From Pseudanabaena sp. ABRG5-3 (GTDB lineage Bacteria; Cyanobacteriota; Cyanobacteriia; Pseudanabaenales; Pseudanabaenaceae), in the NCBI RefSeq assembly GCF_003967015.1, contig NZ_AP017560.1, forward strand, positions 4,338,048 through 4,402,047: a stretch of 64,000 bases of DNA, in the 5' to 3' direction. Every line of letters begins with the position of its first letter. The stretch's first letter is position 1. Under the pieces are notes generated by a model, which was not told the origin of the DNA, ran no database searches, and was given only the letters and a program-made list of their open reading frames with translations. The translations under genes and the position numbers were made by a program. Shown piece after piece: positions 1-8,676 of this stretch.

Positions 1-2
1 CA

Positions 3-473
3 GATGGATATATTGCGACAGAACCTTTGATTGCAACAACGGCATATTTTCAGAGTTTGACAGCAGCAGGCATTGATTGGGGATTTTTTAGTGGGGCAAC
101 TAGAGCCTCGGCTAGCTATGTTTTGAAACGTTTAGAAATTATTGCTCCTGTTTTAGTGGCGATGGAGGATGCAGCAGGCAAGCCAGACCCCACAGGACTT
201 TTATTAGCTGTAAAGCAAATTGATAGTAAAAAAGAAAAACCTACAGAGGTAATTGTCTATGTCGGTGATACGGTTGCCGATATGATCACGGTGATTAAGG
301 CAAGGGACTATAACCCAAGTTACCAGTATGTTGGCGTTGGTGTAATTCCTCCCCATGTAACTGAGCGCGATCGCTACTCCGCATTGCTCAAAGAAAATGG
401 TGCAGACATTGTTTTAAATAGTGTGTTGGAACTAACACCGCAGCTTAATCTATCGCAAAGTCCTAGCCGTTGA
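3..473 (+). CDS. HAD-superfamily hydrolase, subfamily IA (5' truncated by window edge)
   Basis: The reading frame is open from base 3, so the gene starts outside the window; only the C-terminal part is seen. The visible part has GKPDP (motif III region) and VYVGDTVADM (motif IV, two acidic residues for Mg2+), the usual ending of HAD phosphatases of subfamily IA. It most resembles the cyanobacterial group catalogued as HAD-IA hypothetical protein 1. The nucleophile motif I (DxDGT) would lie upstream and cannot be checked. Substrate unknown. Confidence 0.75.
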   Translation, partial: DGYIATEPLIATTAYFQSLTAAGIDWGFFSGATRASASYVLKRLEIIAPVLVAMEDAAGKPDPTGLLLAVKQIDSKKEKPTEVIVYVGDTVADMITVIKARDYNPSYQYVGVGVIPPHVTERDRYSALLKENGADIVLNSVLELTPQLNLSQSPSR

Positions 474-539
474 ATTAGCGTTAACATAGATCTAGCTTTA
501 CAAGCTATCACTGTGTTAAGCATTTAAAAATCAACCTTT

Positions 540-881
540 ATGTCAGAGTCTAAGCAATATTATTTTGTGGCCGCTAGCCGTAAGTATTTGTGTGAAGACG
601 AAGGGAAACCTTTGGGTGAGACACTAGCGGAACGTCGTCGCAATTTTGAAGCTCGCAATCTAGAAGTTAACTTTTGGTTGATCGAGCAACCTGCTTTTTT
701 GGAAGCTCCTGAGTTAGCAAGTATCAAAAAGCAAATTCCTCAACCTGCGGCAGCAATTGTGACCACCGATCCCAACACAATGCGTTGGCTAAAGCTAAGA
801 CTTGAGTTTGTGGCAACGGGTGAATTTACTGCCCCTAGCACCTCTATCCCCGATCCTTTAGCATCTTTGGCGATCGCCTAA
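540..881 (+). CDS. ycf54: Ycf54, MgPME-cyclase complex protein (DUF2488)
   Basis: 113 residues, the usual length. It matches the Ycf54 family along its whole length: YYFVAASRKYL at the start, ERRRNFEARNLEVNFWLIEQPAFL in the middle, and LKLRLEFVATGEF then IPDPLASL at the end. Ycf54 binds the aerobic Mg-protoporphyrin IX monomethyl ester cyclase AcsF and is needed for its normal level and activity in making protochlorophyllide. acsF itself lies in this window at 34586-35665. ATG start; a hairpin terminator follows directly. Confidence 0.93.
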   Translation: MSESKQYYFVAASRKYLCEDEGKPLGETLAERRRNFEARNLEVNFWLIEQPAFLEAPELASIKKQIPQPAAAIVTTDPNTMRWLKLRLEFVATGEFTAPSTSIPDPLASLAIA

Positions 882-890
882 GAGCAACTA

Positions 891-922
891 ATAGAAAAGC
901 CGCCCTAGGGCGGCTTTTCTAT
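891..922 (+). terminator. Rho-independent terminator after ycf54
   Basis: A perfect 32-base palindrome: GAAAAGCCGCCC paired with GGGCGGCTTTTC plus two further A/T pairs on each side, ending in TTTTCTAT. It begins 10 bases after the ycf54 stop and ends 20 bases before the next gene. Being symmetrical it could end transcription in both directions. Confidence 0.85.
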
Positions 923-941
923 TGAGGATATGTGCTAAGGT

Positions 942-1883
942 GTGACCTTGAAATTGACGATTATCCCTAATATTGTGTCTAGCCTTTTTTGCAGAGATCC
1001 TTTGATTAGATTGCCTTCCCCATATGGGTATGCCAATTTTGGGTTTAAGGCGATCGCGTCAAATGGTCAGAGGTATAAATATGGCGATCGCAATTTATAT
1101 ACTGTCATCCCTAGATCCAAGCCGCAAAATGTAGAATCACAGCAGTTAGACTACAGGTTTGAACTAATTCAAAGTTTTTCCATCCAAAAGGCAGGTAATG
1201 CGATCGCTGAATGTGAAGATATTTGGCGTTATGCTCAAGGCGATCGGCAAATTTCCATCGCCCTGTCCGACGGCGCAACGGAATCTTCCTTTGCCAAGGA
1301 ATGGGCAAAGGAACTAGTAACTGCTTTTGTAAATCTTGATCACGGCTGTATACCCGAACAAAATCTCCAAAGTTGGCTCCAACCTGTACAACAAACTTGG
1401 CAGCAATGGTTAGGTAAGCAAAATTTGACTTGGTTTGCCAAACGCAAAGCAGGAGCAGGGGCTTTTGCAACTTTTTTGGGTTTAGAAATTTTGCCAGATT
1501 TGAGTTGGCAGGCTTTAGCAACGGGTGATTCTTGCTTATTTATAGTCCGTCAGCAGAAATCATGCCTCCAGTTTCCAATCCAAAACAGCGATGAATTTAA
1601 TCATCGTCCAAAATTGATTGGCACATATACCGAAGTTGCCAATATTCGGATGAATCAAGCCAATGGGGTTGCGGAATTGGGGGATCGCTTTTATCTCACT
1701 ACCGATGCGATCGCCTGTTGGATTTTCAAACAGATCGAAGCGAGTCAAGATCCTTGGGTAAAATTAGGTGAGATTAACTCACAAGATGAGTTTTCTCAAT
1801 GGGTGAATGAATTGCGCGATCGCCATGAAATCGCCAATGACGATACAACCTTGCTATGCCTAGAAATTCGTCGTGAGTCATGA
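942..1883 (+). CDS. PP2C-type protein phosphatase
   Basis: 313 residues. PP2C motifs are in order: ECEDIW (about 90-95, the family's N/E-D-A/W position), SDGATES (109-115) with metal-binding Asp-Gly, GAGAFATF (171-178), GDS (195-197) and ANDDTTLL (298-305) with the C-terminal metal-binding Asp. These enzymes remove phosphate from Ser/Thr with Mn2+ or Mg2+. GTG start; the first ~70 residues precede the recognisable domain and the true start is uncertain (no in-frame ATG before the catalytic motifs). It overlaps the following kinase-like gene by 4 bases (ATGA), so the two are translationally coupled and probably act on a common target. Confidence 0.8.
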   Translation: MTLKLTIIPNIVSSLFCRDPLIRLPSPYGYANFGFKAIASNGQRYKYGDRNLYTVIPRSKPQNVESQQLDYRFELIQSFSIQKAGNAIAECEDIWRYAQGDRQISIALSDGATESSFAKEWAKELVTAFVNLDHGCIPEQNLQSWLQPVQQTWQQWLGKQNLTWFAKRKAGAGAFATFLGLEILPDLSWQALATGDSCLFIVRQQKSCLQFPIQNSDEFNHRPKLIGTYTEVANIRMNQANGVAELGDRFYLTTDAIACWIFKQIEASQDPWVKLGEINSQDEFSQWVNELRDRHEIANDDTTLLCLEIRRES

Positions 1884-3814
1884 CCGATATCCAAACTTGG
1901 CCGTTAAATATTGACTTCACGATTGCGGTACAGAATCCGCAGCTTTGCTTTGCCGATCCCGAACTCAAGCAAGCTAGTACATCCAAGAATTCACGGGGTA
2001 GGGTTTTACTATGGTCAGGTAATTTTGCCACGGTGTATAAGCTTACCAAGGGCGATCGCTCTTGGGCAGTGCGGTGCTTTACGCGCATACCTCAAGCCGA
2101 TGTACAGGAACGCTATCAGTTAATTAGTGAATATCTCAGTCAACATCAGATTCCCTATTTAGTAGATTTTGAATTTTTGGCTCAGGGAATTTTGGTCAAG
2201 GGGCAATGGTATCCAATTCTCAAAATGGATTGGGTCGAGGGAACAGAGCTAGATCGCTATATTGGCGAGTATATTGACGATTCACAGGTATTACTGCGTT
2301 TAGAGCGACAGTTGCAACAACTCCAAAAAGATTTGCAACGGGTAGGTATTGCCCACGGGGATTTGCAGCATGGCAATATCATGGTGGACGATCATGGGGA
2401 ATTGAAACTGGTTGACTATGACGGGATGTATGTACCTGCGTTGCAGGGTTCACCGCCCCTTGAGGTCGGTCATCCCAACTATCAGCCTCCTAAGCGCTCA
2501 ACCAAAGATTTTGGAGATCGCCTTGATGAATTTTCCTTCGCTGTAATTTCTCTATCGCTGCGTGCCTTGGCAACTGAGCCACATCTTTGGGAAGCCTTTC
2601 ATGAGGACAATAAAAACTTAATTTTCCGTCAAAACGATTTTGAAGAGCCTGATGCCTCACCTGTATTTCAGGCGATCGCCAATATTCCCGATGATGAAAC
2701 TCGCGAGCTGTGCGATCGCTTAATCCGTCGCTGTCATGGCAAAGACCAAGAAGAACATGTTGCGCCCGAAGAGCCAAAATTCAAATTAGTTAAATCCCAT
2801 AAATTATTTTTACTAAGTGGATTAATCGGCATCGTTTTACTGGCTATTATCGGCAGTATTTTTGTATTTTTCAGAAAAAATCAAGCGCAATCTCAAATTA
2901 ACAAAACTCCTGAACCGATAGTTACAAATTTGCCTAAACCAACGATTAGCCAACCTCCTAATATTGCTATTACACCTCCCAAATTAACCCCCATCACTGT
3001 TGCCTCTTTACTAGAGCAATATGCAAAGGGACAGCGTGATTTTCAATATGTACAGCTAACGGGACTTCAGGGCGATCGCCTACAGGGTCAAAATTTAAAG
3101 GATATTAATCTGCGTGGTTCAGTCATCGAAGGGGGCAATTTGCGCCAAGTAATTCTCAAAAACGCCAACTTAAATAACACTAGATTTGTAAAAGTCGATC
3201 TCCGCAATGCTGATCTCAGTAATGCGACTCTTATCGATGCAAATCTAGCATTTTCTAATCTTTCAGGGGCAAATCTGACTCAGGCTAGTTTATTACGCGC
3301 AAACTTAGGGCAAGCAAAGCTAGGTACAGCAATTTTGTACAAAGCGGAATTAATGAAAAGTAATTTCAGTGAATCTGATCTGAACTCCGCCAATCTTGAT
3401 AGCGCCAATTTAGTGCTAGCCAATCTGCGTAAAACTAATCTCACTAAGGCAAATCTCCATGAGAGCAATTTGTCGGCAGCCAATCTCAGTGAGGCAATCT
3501 TAGAGGGATCTGATTTATCCTCCTCGGATTTGCGATCGGCGGAACTCCACCAAACAATTTTTACCAATGCTAATCTTAGTGCTGCCAACCTCACCGCCGC
3601 AAATCTCGTCTTAGTTGATTTGTCAGGGGCAAACCTGAATGGGGCAAATTTTCGGAATGCGATCGTGGAGAATATTGGCAGTATTGAATCCGCCGATTTT
3701 ACAAACGTTGTCAATCTTTCCAGTAATGTTCGCAAATATTTCTGCTCATCGGCTTCTGGCAATATTACCGAGACGGGCTTAACTACAAAATCAACTCTTA
3801 ACTGTTTGCCATAG
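1880..3814 (+). CDS. Kinase-like protein with one membrane helix and pentapeptide repeats
   Basis: 644 residues in three parts. Residues ~40-290 are protein-kinase-like: a glycine-poor loop WSGNFATVY, catalytic-loop HGDLQHGN (159-166) with Asp161, and VDYDG (178-182) where DFG is expected. The subdomain II lysine position reads WAVRCF, with Arg65 in place of Lys. A single membrane helix follows at about 309-331. The rest (~395-610) is a run of A(N/D)LxxA-type pentapeptide repeats, which fold as a right-handed beta helix and would lie on the other side of the membrane. It overlaps the PP2C gene by 4 bases. Activity as a kinase is inferred and the Arg65/DYD changes leave doubt. Confidence 0.8.
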   Translation: MTDIQTWPLNIDFTIAVQNPQLCFADPELKQASTSKNSRGRVLLWSGNFATVYKLTKGDRSWAVRCFTRIPQADVQERYQLISEYLSQHQIPYLVDFEFLAQGILVKGQWYPILKMDWVEGTELDRYIGEYIDDSQVLLRLERQLQQLQKDLQRVGIAHGDLQHGNIMVDDHGELKLVDYDGMYVPALQGSPPLEVGHPNYQPPKRSTKDFGDRLDEFSFAVISLSLRALATEPHLWEAFHEDNKNLIFRQNDFEEPDASPVFQAIANIPDDETRELCDRLIRRCHGKDQEEHVAPEEPKFKLVKSHKLFLLSGLIGIVLLAIIGSIFVFFRKNQAQSQINKTPEPIVTNLPKPTISQPPNIAITPPKLTPITVASLLEQYAKGQRDFQYVQLTGLQGDRLQGQNLKDINLRGSVIEGGNLRQVILKNANLNNTRFVKVDLRNADLSNATLIDANLAFSNLSGANLTQASLLRANLGQAKLGTAILYKAELMKSNFSESDLNSANLDSANLVLANLRKTNLTKANLHESNLSAANLSEAILEGSDLSSSDLRSAELHQTIFTNANLSAANLTAANLVLVDLSGANLNGANFRNAIVENIGSIESADFTNVVNLSSNVRKYFCSSASGNITETGLTTKSTLNCLP

Positions 3815-3828
3815 GGTAGTGCTAAATA

Positions 3829-3866
3829 GGTAAGGATGGGCGGCGCTTCGCGCGCCCATCCTTACC
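3829..3866. repeat. Intergenic hairpin with GCGCTTCGCG loop
   Basis: Arms of 14 bases (GGTAAGGATGGGCG and its complement) around GCGCTTCGCG. It is one member of a dispersed hairpin group in this window with a GC-rich core and individual outer arms. It begins 14 bases after the kinase-like gene stop and may serve as a terminator, though no T-run follows. Confidence 0.7.
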
Positions 3867-3944
3867 ATATAAATCCCTTCTTTTTTAGGTAGGACTACCT
3901 GCCATAGTTTATAGAGAGTGATGATTCCCTATTTAGGGTTATGA

Positions 3945-3993
3945 GAACCAATTTTTTGTGGTTCAGCTTTGCTGAACCACAAAAAATTGGTTC
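3945..3993. repeat. Long perfect intergenic hairpin
   Basis: Arms of 22 bases (starting GAACCAATTTTTTG) pair perfectly around CTTTG; the inner core AGC-TTT-GCT resembles other hairpins of the window. It lies between the convergent kinase-like and GNAT genes, so it may end both transcripts. The 3814-4014 gap holds only this and the preceding hairpin. Confidence 0.75.
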
Positions 3994-4013
3994 CTTGTTT
4001 TACTGTGCATCCC

Positions 4014-4520
4014 TTACACTTCATTAAATTCGGAGCGATATTTTACGGTTCCACTACAGCCATTCAATGCGCCATCTTGCAGTTCTAAAACCATAAATAC
4101 ATCATCTGGAACTGAATATTCGCATGTCAGTCCCTTTCTTTTTGACGAGATAAAGCCGAAACGTGCATAGAATTCGGGATATCCCAACACCATAACAGCT
4201 TTGTATCCTAAATAAGCACATTGCCCTAAACCATGTCGAATCAATAGTGAGCCGATGCCCTGTCGTTGATATTGAGGCAATACGGCTAATGGGGCTAGTC
4301 CAAGCATCCTTAAACTCTCAGGATATGCTCCGTCAACAATAACTGGACTAAAGAAAACATGCCCCACAATTTGCTGAGATTCTATAGCTACAAAGGAAAA
4401 TGTATCTGCAATGCCACGTAATTGATTAACTAAATGTGCTTCATTTGCACGCCCAAAAGCTGCGGTATTAACTACCTGAATAGCATTTAAATCTTCTGGT
4501 TGCTCAGCTCGAATTTCCAT
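4014..4520 (-). CDS. GNAT-family N-acetyltransferase
   Basis: 168 residues, single GNAT domain. The acetyl-CoA-binding motif A is visible as LAPLAVLPQYQRQGIGSLLIRHGL (about 75-98) with the Q-x-x-G-I-G pyrophosphate loop. A YARFGF motif (about 117-122) matches the YhbS-like branch. The acceptor substrate cannot be told from sequence. It stands alone between the kinase-like gene and grpE, transcribed the opposite way. Confidence 0.85.
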   Translation of the reverse strand: MEIRAEQPEDLNAIQVVNTAAFGRANEAHLVNQLRGIADTFSFVAIESQQIVGHVFFSPVIVDGAYPESLRMLGLAPLAVLPQYQRQGIGSLLIRHGLGQCAYLGYKAVMVLGYPEFYARFGFISSKRKGLTCEYSVPDDVFMVLELQDGALNGCSGTVKYRSEFNEV

Positions 4521-4740
4521 AGCTAATGGTTGACAGCGATCGCTTGTTATATTTTCTAAGAGATATCAAAAGGTAATCTCATAAAGCCTTATGTTTTTAT
4601 GCTAGCAATAGCTATACGTTGTCTCAGATAAAGAGTAAAATCGGATTAATTGGCAAAAATCGTCAAAACTAAACCCTCAAAAATATCAACTCTTAGCAAT
4701 TTACTGCTAGTCTGAAAAGCGCGAAAAGAGTATTACCGCA

Positions 4741-5517
4741 ATGATCGAAGAAGAAAACATATCCACCTCCGATGATCTCTCGGATGATCTCATCGATGAA
4801 GATGATGATGTTCTTGAGTCAAGGTTACAACAACTTGCAACTGAAGAATTGAATCAACTATCAAACAATGAAGAGCCAAAAGCAGAAAGTTCACAGACTC
4901 CTGCCACAAGTGAGGCTAAGCCTGCTGAAGCTAGTAAAGCTAGCGCTGCTGCTGCTGCAACCCTTGAGAAAATCAACGGTTTGATCGCTGAGTCCACTGC
5001 CCTTAAAGAGCAGCTAGACGAGCGCAAGCAACAGTACTTGCGTCTATATGCCGACTTCGAGAATTTTCGCAAACGCACCGAGCGCGATAAAGAAGAGCAA
5101 GAAGGCACAATTACATCAAAGATCCTCAAAAAAATCTTGCCTGTAGTTGATGACTTTGAACGGGCGCAGTTACAGATTTCGCCAAAAAATGATGGTGAAG
5201 CTGCTATTCATAAAAGTTATCAGTCGGTATATAAGCAATTACTGAAATGCCTTAAGGAAACAGGTGTAGCAAGAATGGAGGCAGTTGGTCAAGATTTTGA
5301 TCCTAACTTCCATGAAGCCATTATGCAGGAACCTTCGGCTGAATATGATGAGGGCATTATTACCGAAGAACTACGTCCAGGATACTTAGTCAGCGACGAT
5401 CGCGTTTTACGCCATGCCCTAGTTAAAGTATCTTCAGGTAAACTTGACGGTGCTAATGGTGCGGCTGAGAATGGATCGGAAAATTCGCAGAACAACGATT
5501 CTGGCGCATCTAATTAG
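4741..5517 (+). CDS. grpE: GrpE, nucleotide exchange factor of DnaK
   Basis: 258 residues. An acidic, low-complexity N-terminus (~1-75) leads into a coiled coil with LRLYADFENFRKRTERDKEE (about 99-118), the GrpE signature region, then a beta domain with DFDPNFHEAIMQEPS and PGYLVSDDRVLRHALVKVS. GrpE releases ADP from DnaK. The C-terminal tail (GANGAAENGSENSQNN) is disordered. It is followed by dnaK 127 bases downstream, the usual pairing. No CIRCE operator (TTAGCACTC-N9-GAGTGCTAA) is visible upstream. Confidence 0.95.
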   Translation: MIEEENISTSDDLSDDLIDEDDDVLESRLQQLATEELNQLSNNEEPKAESSQTPATSEAKPAEASKASAAAAATLEKINGLIAESTALKEQLDERKQQYLRLYADFENFRKRTERDKEEQEGTITSKILKKILPVVDDFERAQLQISPKNDGEAAIHKSYQSVYKQLLKCLKETGVARMEAVGQDFDPNFHEAIMQEPSAEYDEGIITEELRPGYLVSDDRVLRHALVKVSSGKLDGANGAAENGSENSQNNDSGASN

Positions 5518-5537
5518 ACTGCCTTAATTAATAAACC

Positions 5538-5569
5538 ATTCAAGATGCGATCGCAATTGCATCTTGAAT
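5538..5569. repeat. Inverted repeat between grpE and dnaK
   Basis: Arms ATTCAAGATGC and GCATCTTGAAT flank a HIP1-containing 10-base loop. No T-run follows, so it is more likely a partial terminator or processing structure in the grpE-dnaK transcript than a full stop. Confidence 0.55.
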
Positions 5570-5644
5570 CGCATTCTTAGGGTACATTATTCAGAAAATC
5601 ACTAAGCTAAACTTTTAGAAAAGCTTTTCACGGAACTGGCGATT

Positions 5645-7504
5645 ATGTCGAAAGTAATTGGGATTGACCTTGGGACGACAAACAGTTGTGTTTCAGTGTT
5701 AGAAGGTGGCAAACCTGTTGTCATCTCTAGTGCAGAAGGAGGACGTACCACACCGAGTATTGTCGCCTTTGTCAAGGATAGCAATGAGCGGATTGTTGGT
5801 CAGGTTGCTAAGCGCCAATCCGTTACTAACTCTGTGAATACGGTTTATAGTATCAAGCGTTTTATTGGTCGCGGCTGGGCAGAAACTGAGGACGAACGCC
5901 GCCGCGTTCCTTATACTGCTGTTAAGGGTAAAGATGACACCGTTGATGTGCAGATTGGGGATAGAGCCTATACGCCCCAAGAAATTTCCGCAATGATATT
6001 GCAAAAGCTGAAACAAGATGCGGAAAACTATCTAGGCGAAGAAGTAACTCAAGCGGTTATTACCGTACCTGCTTACTTTACTGATACACAACGCCAAGCA
6101 ACTAAGGATGCTGGGGCTATTTCGGGAATGGAGGTCTTGCGGATTGTCAATGAGCCAACGGCGGCGGCGCTTGCCTATGGCTTGGACAAGCAGGATCAAG
6201 ATCAGATTGTTCTAGTGTTTGACCTTGGTGGCGGTACATTCGATGTGTCCGTACTGCAACTAGGGGATGGTATTTTTGAAGTTAAGGCAACTTCAGGGAA
6301 TAATCACCTTGGGGGTGATGACTTTGACGCAGCGATCGTCGATTGGCTGATTGCTGACTTTAAGGAAAAAGAGGGTATTGATTTATCAACGGATAAGACG
6401 GCGATCCAGCGACTTAAAGAAGCTGCCGAAAAAGCTAAGATCGAGCTATCTAGCGCTCCTTCCACCTTAATTAGTTTGCCATTCATTGCGGCTAATGAGA
6501 CTGGACCTAAGACCATTGAGCTAGATTTTACCCGTTCTAAGTTTGACGAGATTACTGCACATCTAGTAAAAGCAACCCTTGAACCAACCGCCCAAGCGTT
6601 AAAAGATGCAGGGTTGCTGCCCAAGGAAATTAATCGCATTATTTTAGTTGGTGGCTCGACGCGGATTCCTTCAGTTCAGGAGGCAATTTCTAAGTTCTTT
6701 GACGGCAAAAAGCCAGATCAATCGGTTAATCCCGATGAAGCTGTAGCGATCGGTGCAGCCGTGCAAGCAGGAATTCTCGGTGGTGAGGTTAAAGATCTCT
6801 TGCTACTTGATGTTATTCCACTCTCCATTGGGCTAGAAACTCAAGGTGGCGTATTTACGAAAAATTTAGAACGCAACACCACGATCCCTACCAGCAAGTC
6901 ACAGATTTTCTCCACTGCCGTTGACAACCAATCGGCTGTAGAAATCCATGTCCTACAGGGTGAACGTGCTATGGCAAAGGATAATAAGAGCCTTGGCAAG
7001 TTTGAGCTAGAGGGTATACGTCCTGCTCCGCGAGGTATTCCTCAGATCGAAGTATCCTTTGATATTGATGCTAACGGCATTCTCAAGGTTTCAGCCCGTG
7101 ATGTGGATACTGGAGTTGAGCAAAGTATCAGTATTACCAATACAGGTGGCTTGAGTCCCAGTGAAATTGAAAGAATGCGGATGGAAGCCGAGGTCTATGC
7201 TGATGAGGACTCGGCTCGTCGCGAACTTGCCAACATGCGGAACCAAGCCTCGAATCTGATCCGCACCGTTGAAGAGATCCTTAAAGATAATGGTCCTACG
7301 GTAATCAGTCAGAGTATGCGTGAGACTCCTCTCAAAAATATGGAAATACTCAAGAAATTGTACGAATCAGAAGAAGCTACCTATGAGGATTTACAAATTG
7401 CCATCAAGCCATTACAGCAGTCTTTGTTTGAACTAACTCAAGCTGTAGAAAAATACTCTCAAGTTGAGCGTGTCAAGCAAAAGTCTAGCGATACTTTAGA
7501 ATAA
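5645..7504 (+). CDS. dnaK: DnaK (Hsp70) chaperone
   Basis: 619 residues. ATPase domain: [14 protein letters not shown] (phosphate 1), [45 protein letters not shown] (phosphate 2) and [10 protein letters not shown] (adenosine). The substrate-binding domain begins near [14 protein letters not shown]. The protein ends soon after the lid helices in [10 protein letters not shown]; the usual Gly-rich linker and acidic DDVIDAEF-like tail of bacterial DnaK is absent. Cyanobacteria have several DnaK paralogues and I cannot say which this is. Linked to grpE upstream; no dnaJ follows, accD does. Confidence 0.95.
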   Translation: MSKVIGIDLGTTNSCVSVLEGGKPVVISSAEGGRTTPSIVAFVKDSNERIVGQVAKRQSVTNSVNTVYSIKRFIGRGWAETEDERRRVPYTAVKGKDDTVDVQIGDRAYTPQEISAMILQKLKQDAENYLGEEVTQAVITVPAYFTDTQRQATKDAGAISGMEVLRIVNEPTAAALAYGLDKQDQDQIVLVFDLGGGTFDVSVLQLGDGIFEVKATSGNNHLGGDDFDAAIVDWLIADFKEKEGIDLSTDKTAIQRLKEAAEKAKIELSSAPSTLISLPFIAANETGPKTIELDFTRSKFDEITAHLVKATLEPTAQALKDAGLLPKEINRIILVGGSTRIPSVQEAISKFFDGKKPDQSVNPDEAVAIGAAVQAGILGGEVKDLLLLDVIPLSIGLETQGGVFTKNLERNTTIPTSKSQIFSTAVDNQSAVEIHVLQGERAMAKDNKSLGKFELEGIRPAPRGIPQIEVSFDIDANGILKVSARDVDTGVEQSISITNTGGLSPSEIERMRMEAEVYADEDSARRELANMRNQASNLIRTVEEILKDNGPTVISQSMRETPLKNMEILKKLYESEEATYEDLQIAIKPLQQSLFELTQAVEKYSQVERVKQKSSDTLE

Positions 7505-7506
7505 TC

Positions 7507-7531
7507 AAAAGGGGCAAATTGCCCCTTTTTT
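7507..7531 (+). terminator. Rho-independent terminator after dnaK
   Basis: AAAAGGGGC and GCCCCTTTT pair around AAATT and run straight into a T-tract, beginning 3 bases after the dnaK stop. It closes the grpE-dnaK unit before accD. Confidence 0.9.
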
Positions 7532-7696
7532 ACACTTTGGCTTTTACGTTTTGGCTTTCATGACGATACTTTTCTCTGAAGTCCAAAGCGCTGTATGATT
7601 ACAGAGTTATAGTTGTATTTTTGGTTACAGTTGTCTCCTACTAGCATTGACTAAGTATTGGCAACTGAAAGCCTATACTGTGAACCGTGAGCCGCT

Positions 7697-8671
7697 ATGT
7701 CACTGTTTGATTGGTTTGCTGAAACACGCTCTCGCGCTAGTGAAGCATATCGCCGCAAAACCCCTAATTTAAATCAAGACTCTCAAGAACGTGAAATTCC
7801 TGATGGTTTGTGGCACAAATGTTCGAGTTGTGGCGCTTTGACCTATGTCAAGGACTTGAAAACTAATTTGATGGTTTGTCCTGAATGTGGTCATCACAAT
7901 CAAGTTAATGCCTATGAGCGCATAGCCCAACTGATCGATGCAGGCACATGGGAAGAGATGGATGCAGATTTAACTTCCTGTGATCCGCTAGGTTTTAAAG
8001 ATCGCAAGCCCTATAGCGATCGCATCAAAGAATATCGGCAAAAAACAGGCTTAAGTGATGGGGTAATCACTGGAACTGGCAAGATTGATGGTTGTGACGC
8101 AGCCCTTGCGGTAATGGATTTCCGCTTTATGGGCGGCAGTATGGGATCGGTCGTCGGCGAAAAGATTACCCGTATGCTGGAAACTGCGACAGCAAAACGT
8201 TATCCTGCTTTAATTTTCTGTGCATCTGGTGGGGCGCGGATGCAGGAAGGGATTTTGAGCTTAATGCAAATGGCAAAGACTTCGGCAGCTTTGGAGCGCC
8301 ATCGTCAAGCTAATTTGCTATATATTCCCATTTTGACTAATCCGACAACGGGCGGTGTAACTGCAAGTTTTGCGATGCTTGGGGATCTTATCTTGGCAGA
8401 GCCAAAGGCATTAATCGGATTTACAGGTCGTCGTGTTATTGAGCAGACGCTTAAGCAAAAAATTCCTGATGGGTTCCAATCGTCGGAATATTTGCTCGAT
8501 CATGGGTTTGTGGATGCGGTTGTACCAAGAACTAAGCTCAAGCAAAGTCTTGCCATGATTTTAAAAATGCACCAACCTCAAACTGATATTGCTAGCGATC
8601 GCCATCTTAATGGTGCTGTTAAGTCGGGAATTGATATTGTGTCCGAGGCAAGCTTAGCCTCTGAGGTTTAG
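7697..8671 (+). CDS. accD: Acetyl-CoA carboxylase carboxyltransferase beta subunit
   Basis: 324 residues. The N-terminal zinc ribbon is clear: CSSC (about 42-45) and CPEC (about 61-64). The carboxyltransferase domain follows with [28 protein letters not shown] and [12 protein letters not shown] (oxyanion and CoA-binding regions). With AccA it moves the carboxyl group from biotin to acetyl-CoA to give malonyl-CoA, the first step of fatty acid synthesis. It meets nagA tail to tail with 5 bases between stops. Confidence 0.96.
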   Translation: MSLFDWFAETRSRASEAYRRKTPNLNQDSQEREIPDGLWHKCSSCGALTYVKDLKTNLMVCPECGHHNQVNAYERIAQLIDAGTWEEMDADLTSCDPLGFKDRKPYSDRIKEYRQKTGLSDGVITGTGKIDGCDAALAVMDFRFMGGSMGSVVGEKITRMLETATAKRYPALIFCASGGARMQEGILSLMQMAKTSAALERHRQANLLYIPILTNPTTGGVTASFAMLGDLILAEPKALIGFTGRRVIEQTLKQKIPDGFQSSEYLLDHGFVDAVVPRTKLKQSLAMILKMHQPQTDIASDRHLNGAVKSGIDIVSEASLASEV

Positions 8672-8676
8672 CTCTA

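Noticed and set aside
1880-3814. Kinase-like gene as a pseudogene because of Arg at the Lys position
   Set aside because: The gene is intact, translationally coupled to the phosphatase, and AVRCF-like and DYD motifs may be normal in this branch; there is no frameshift.
4694-4710. TTAGCA...TGCTAG inverted repeat before grpE as a CIRCE heat-shock operator
   Set aside because: It lacks the TTAGCACTC-N9-GAGTGCTAA arms; only five or six bases pair with a short spacer.
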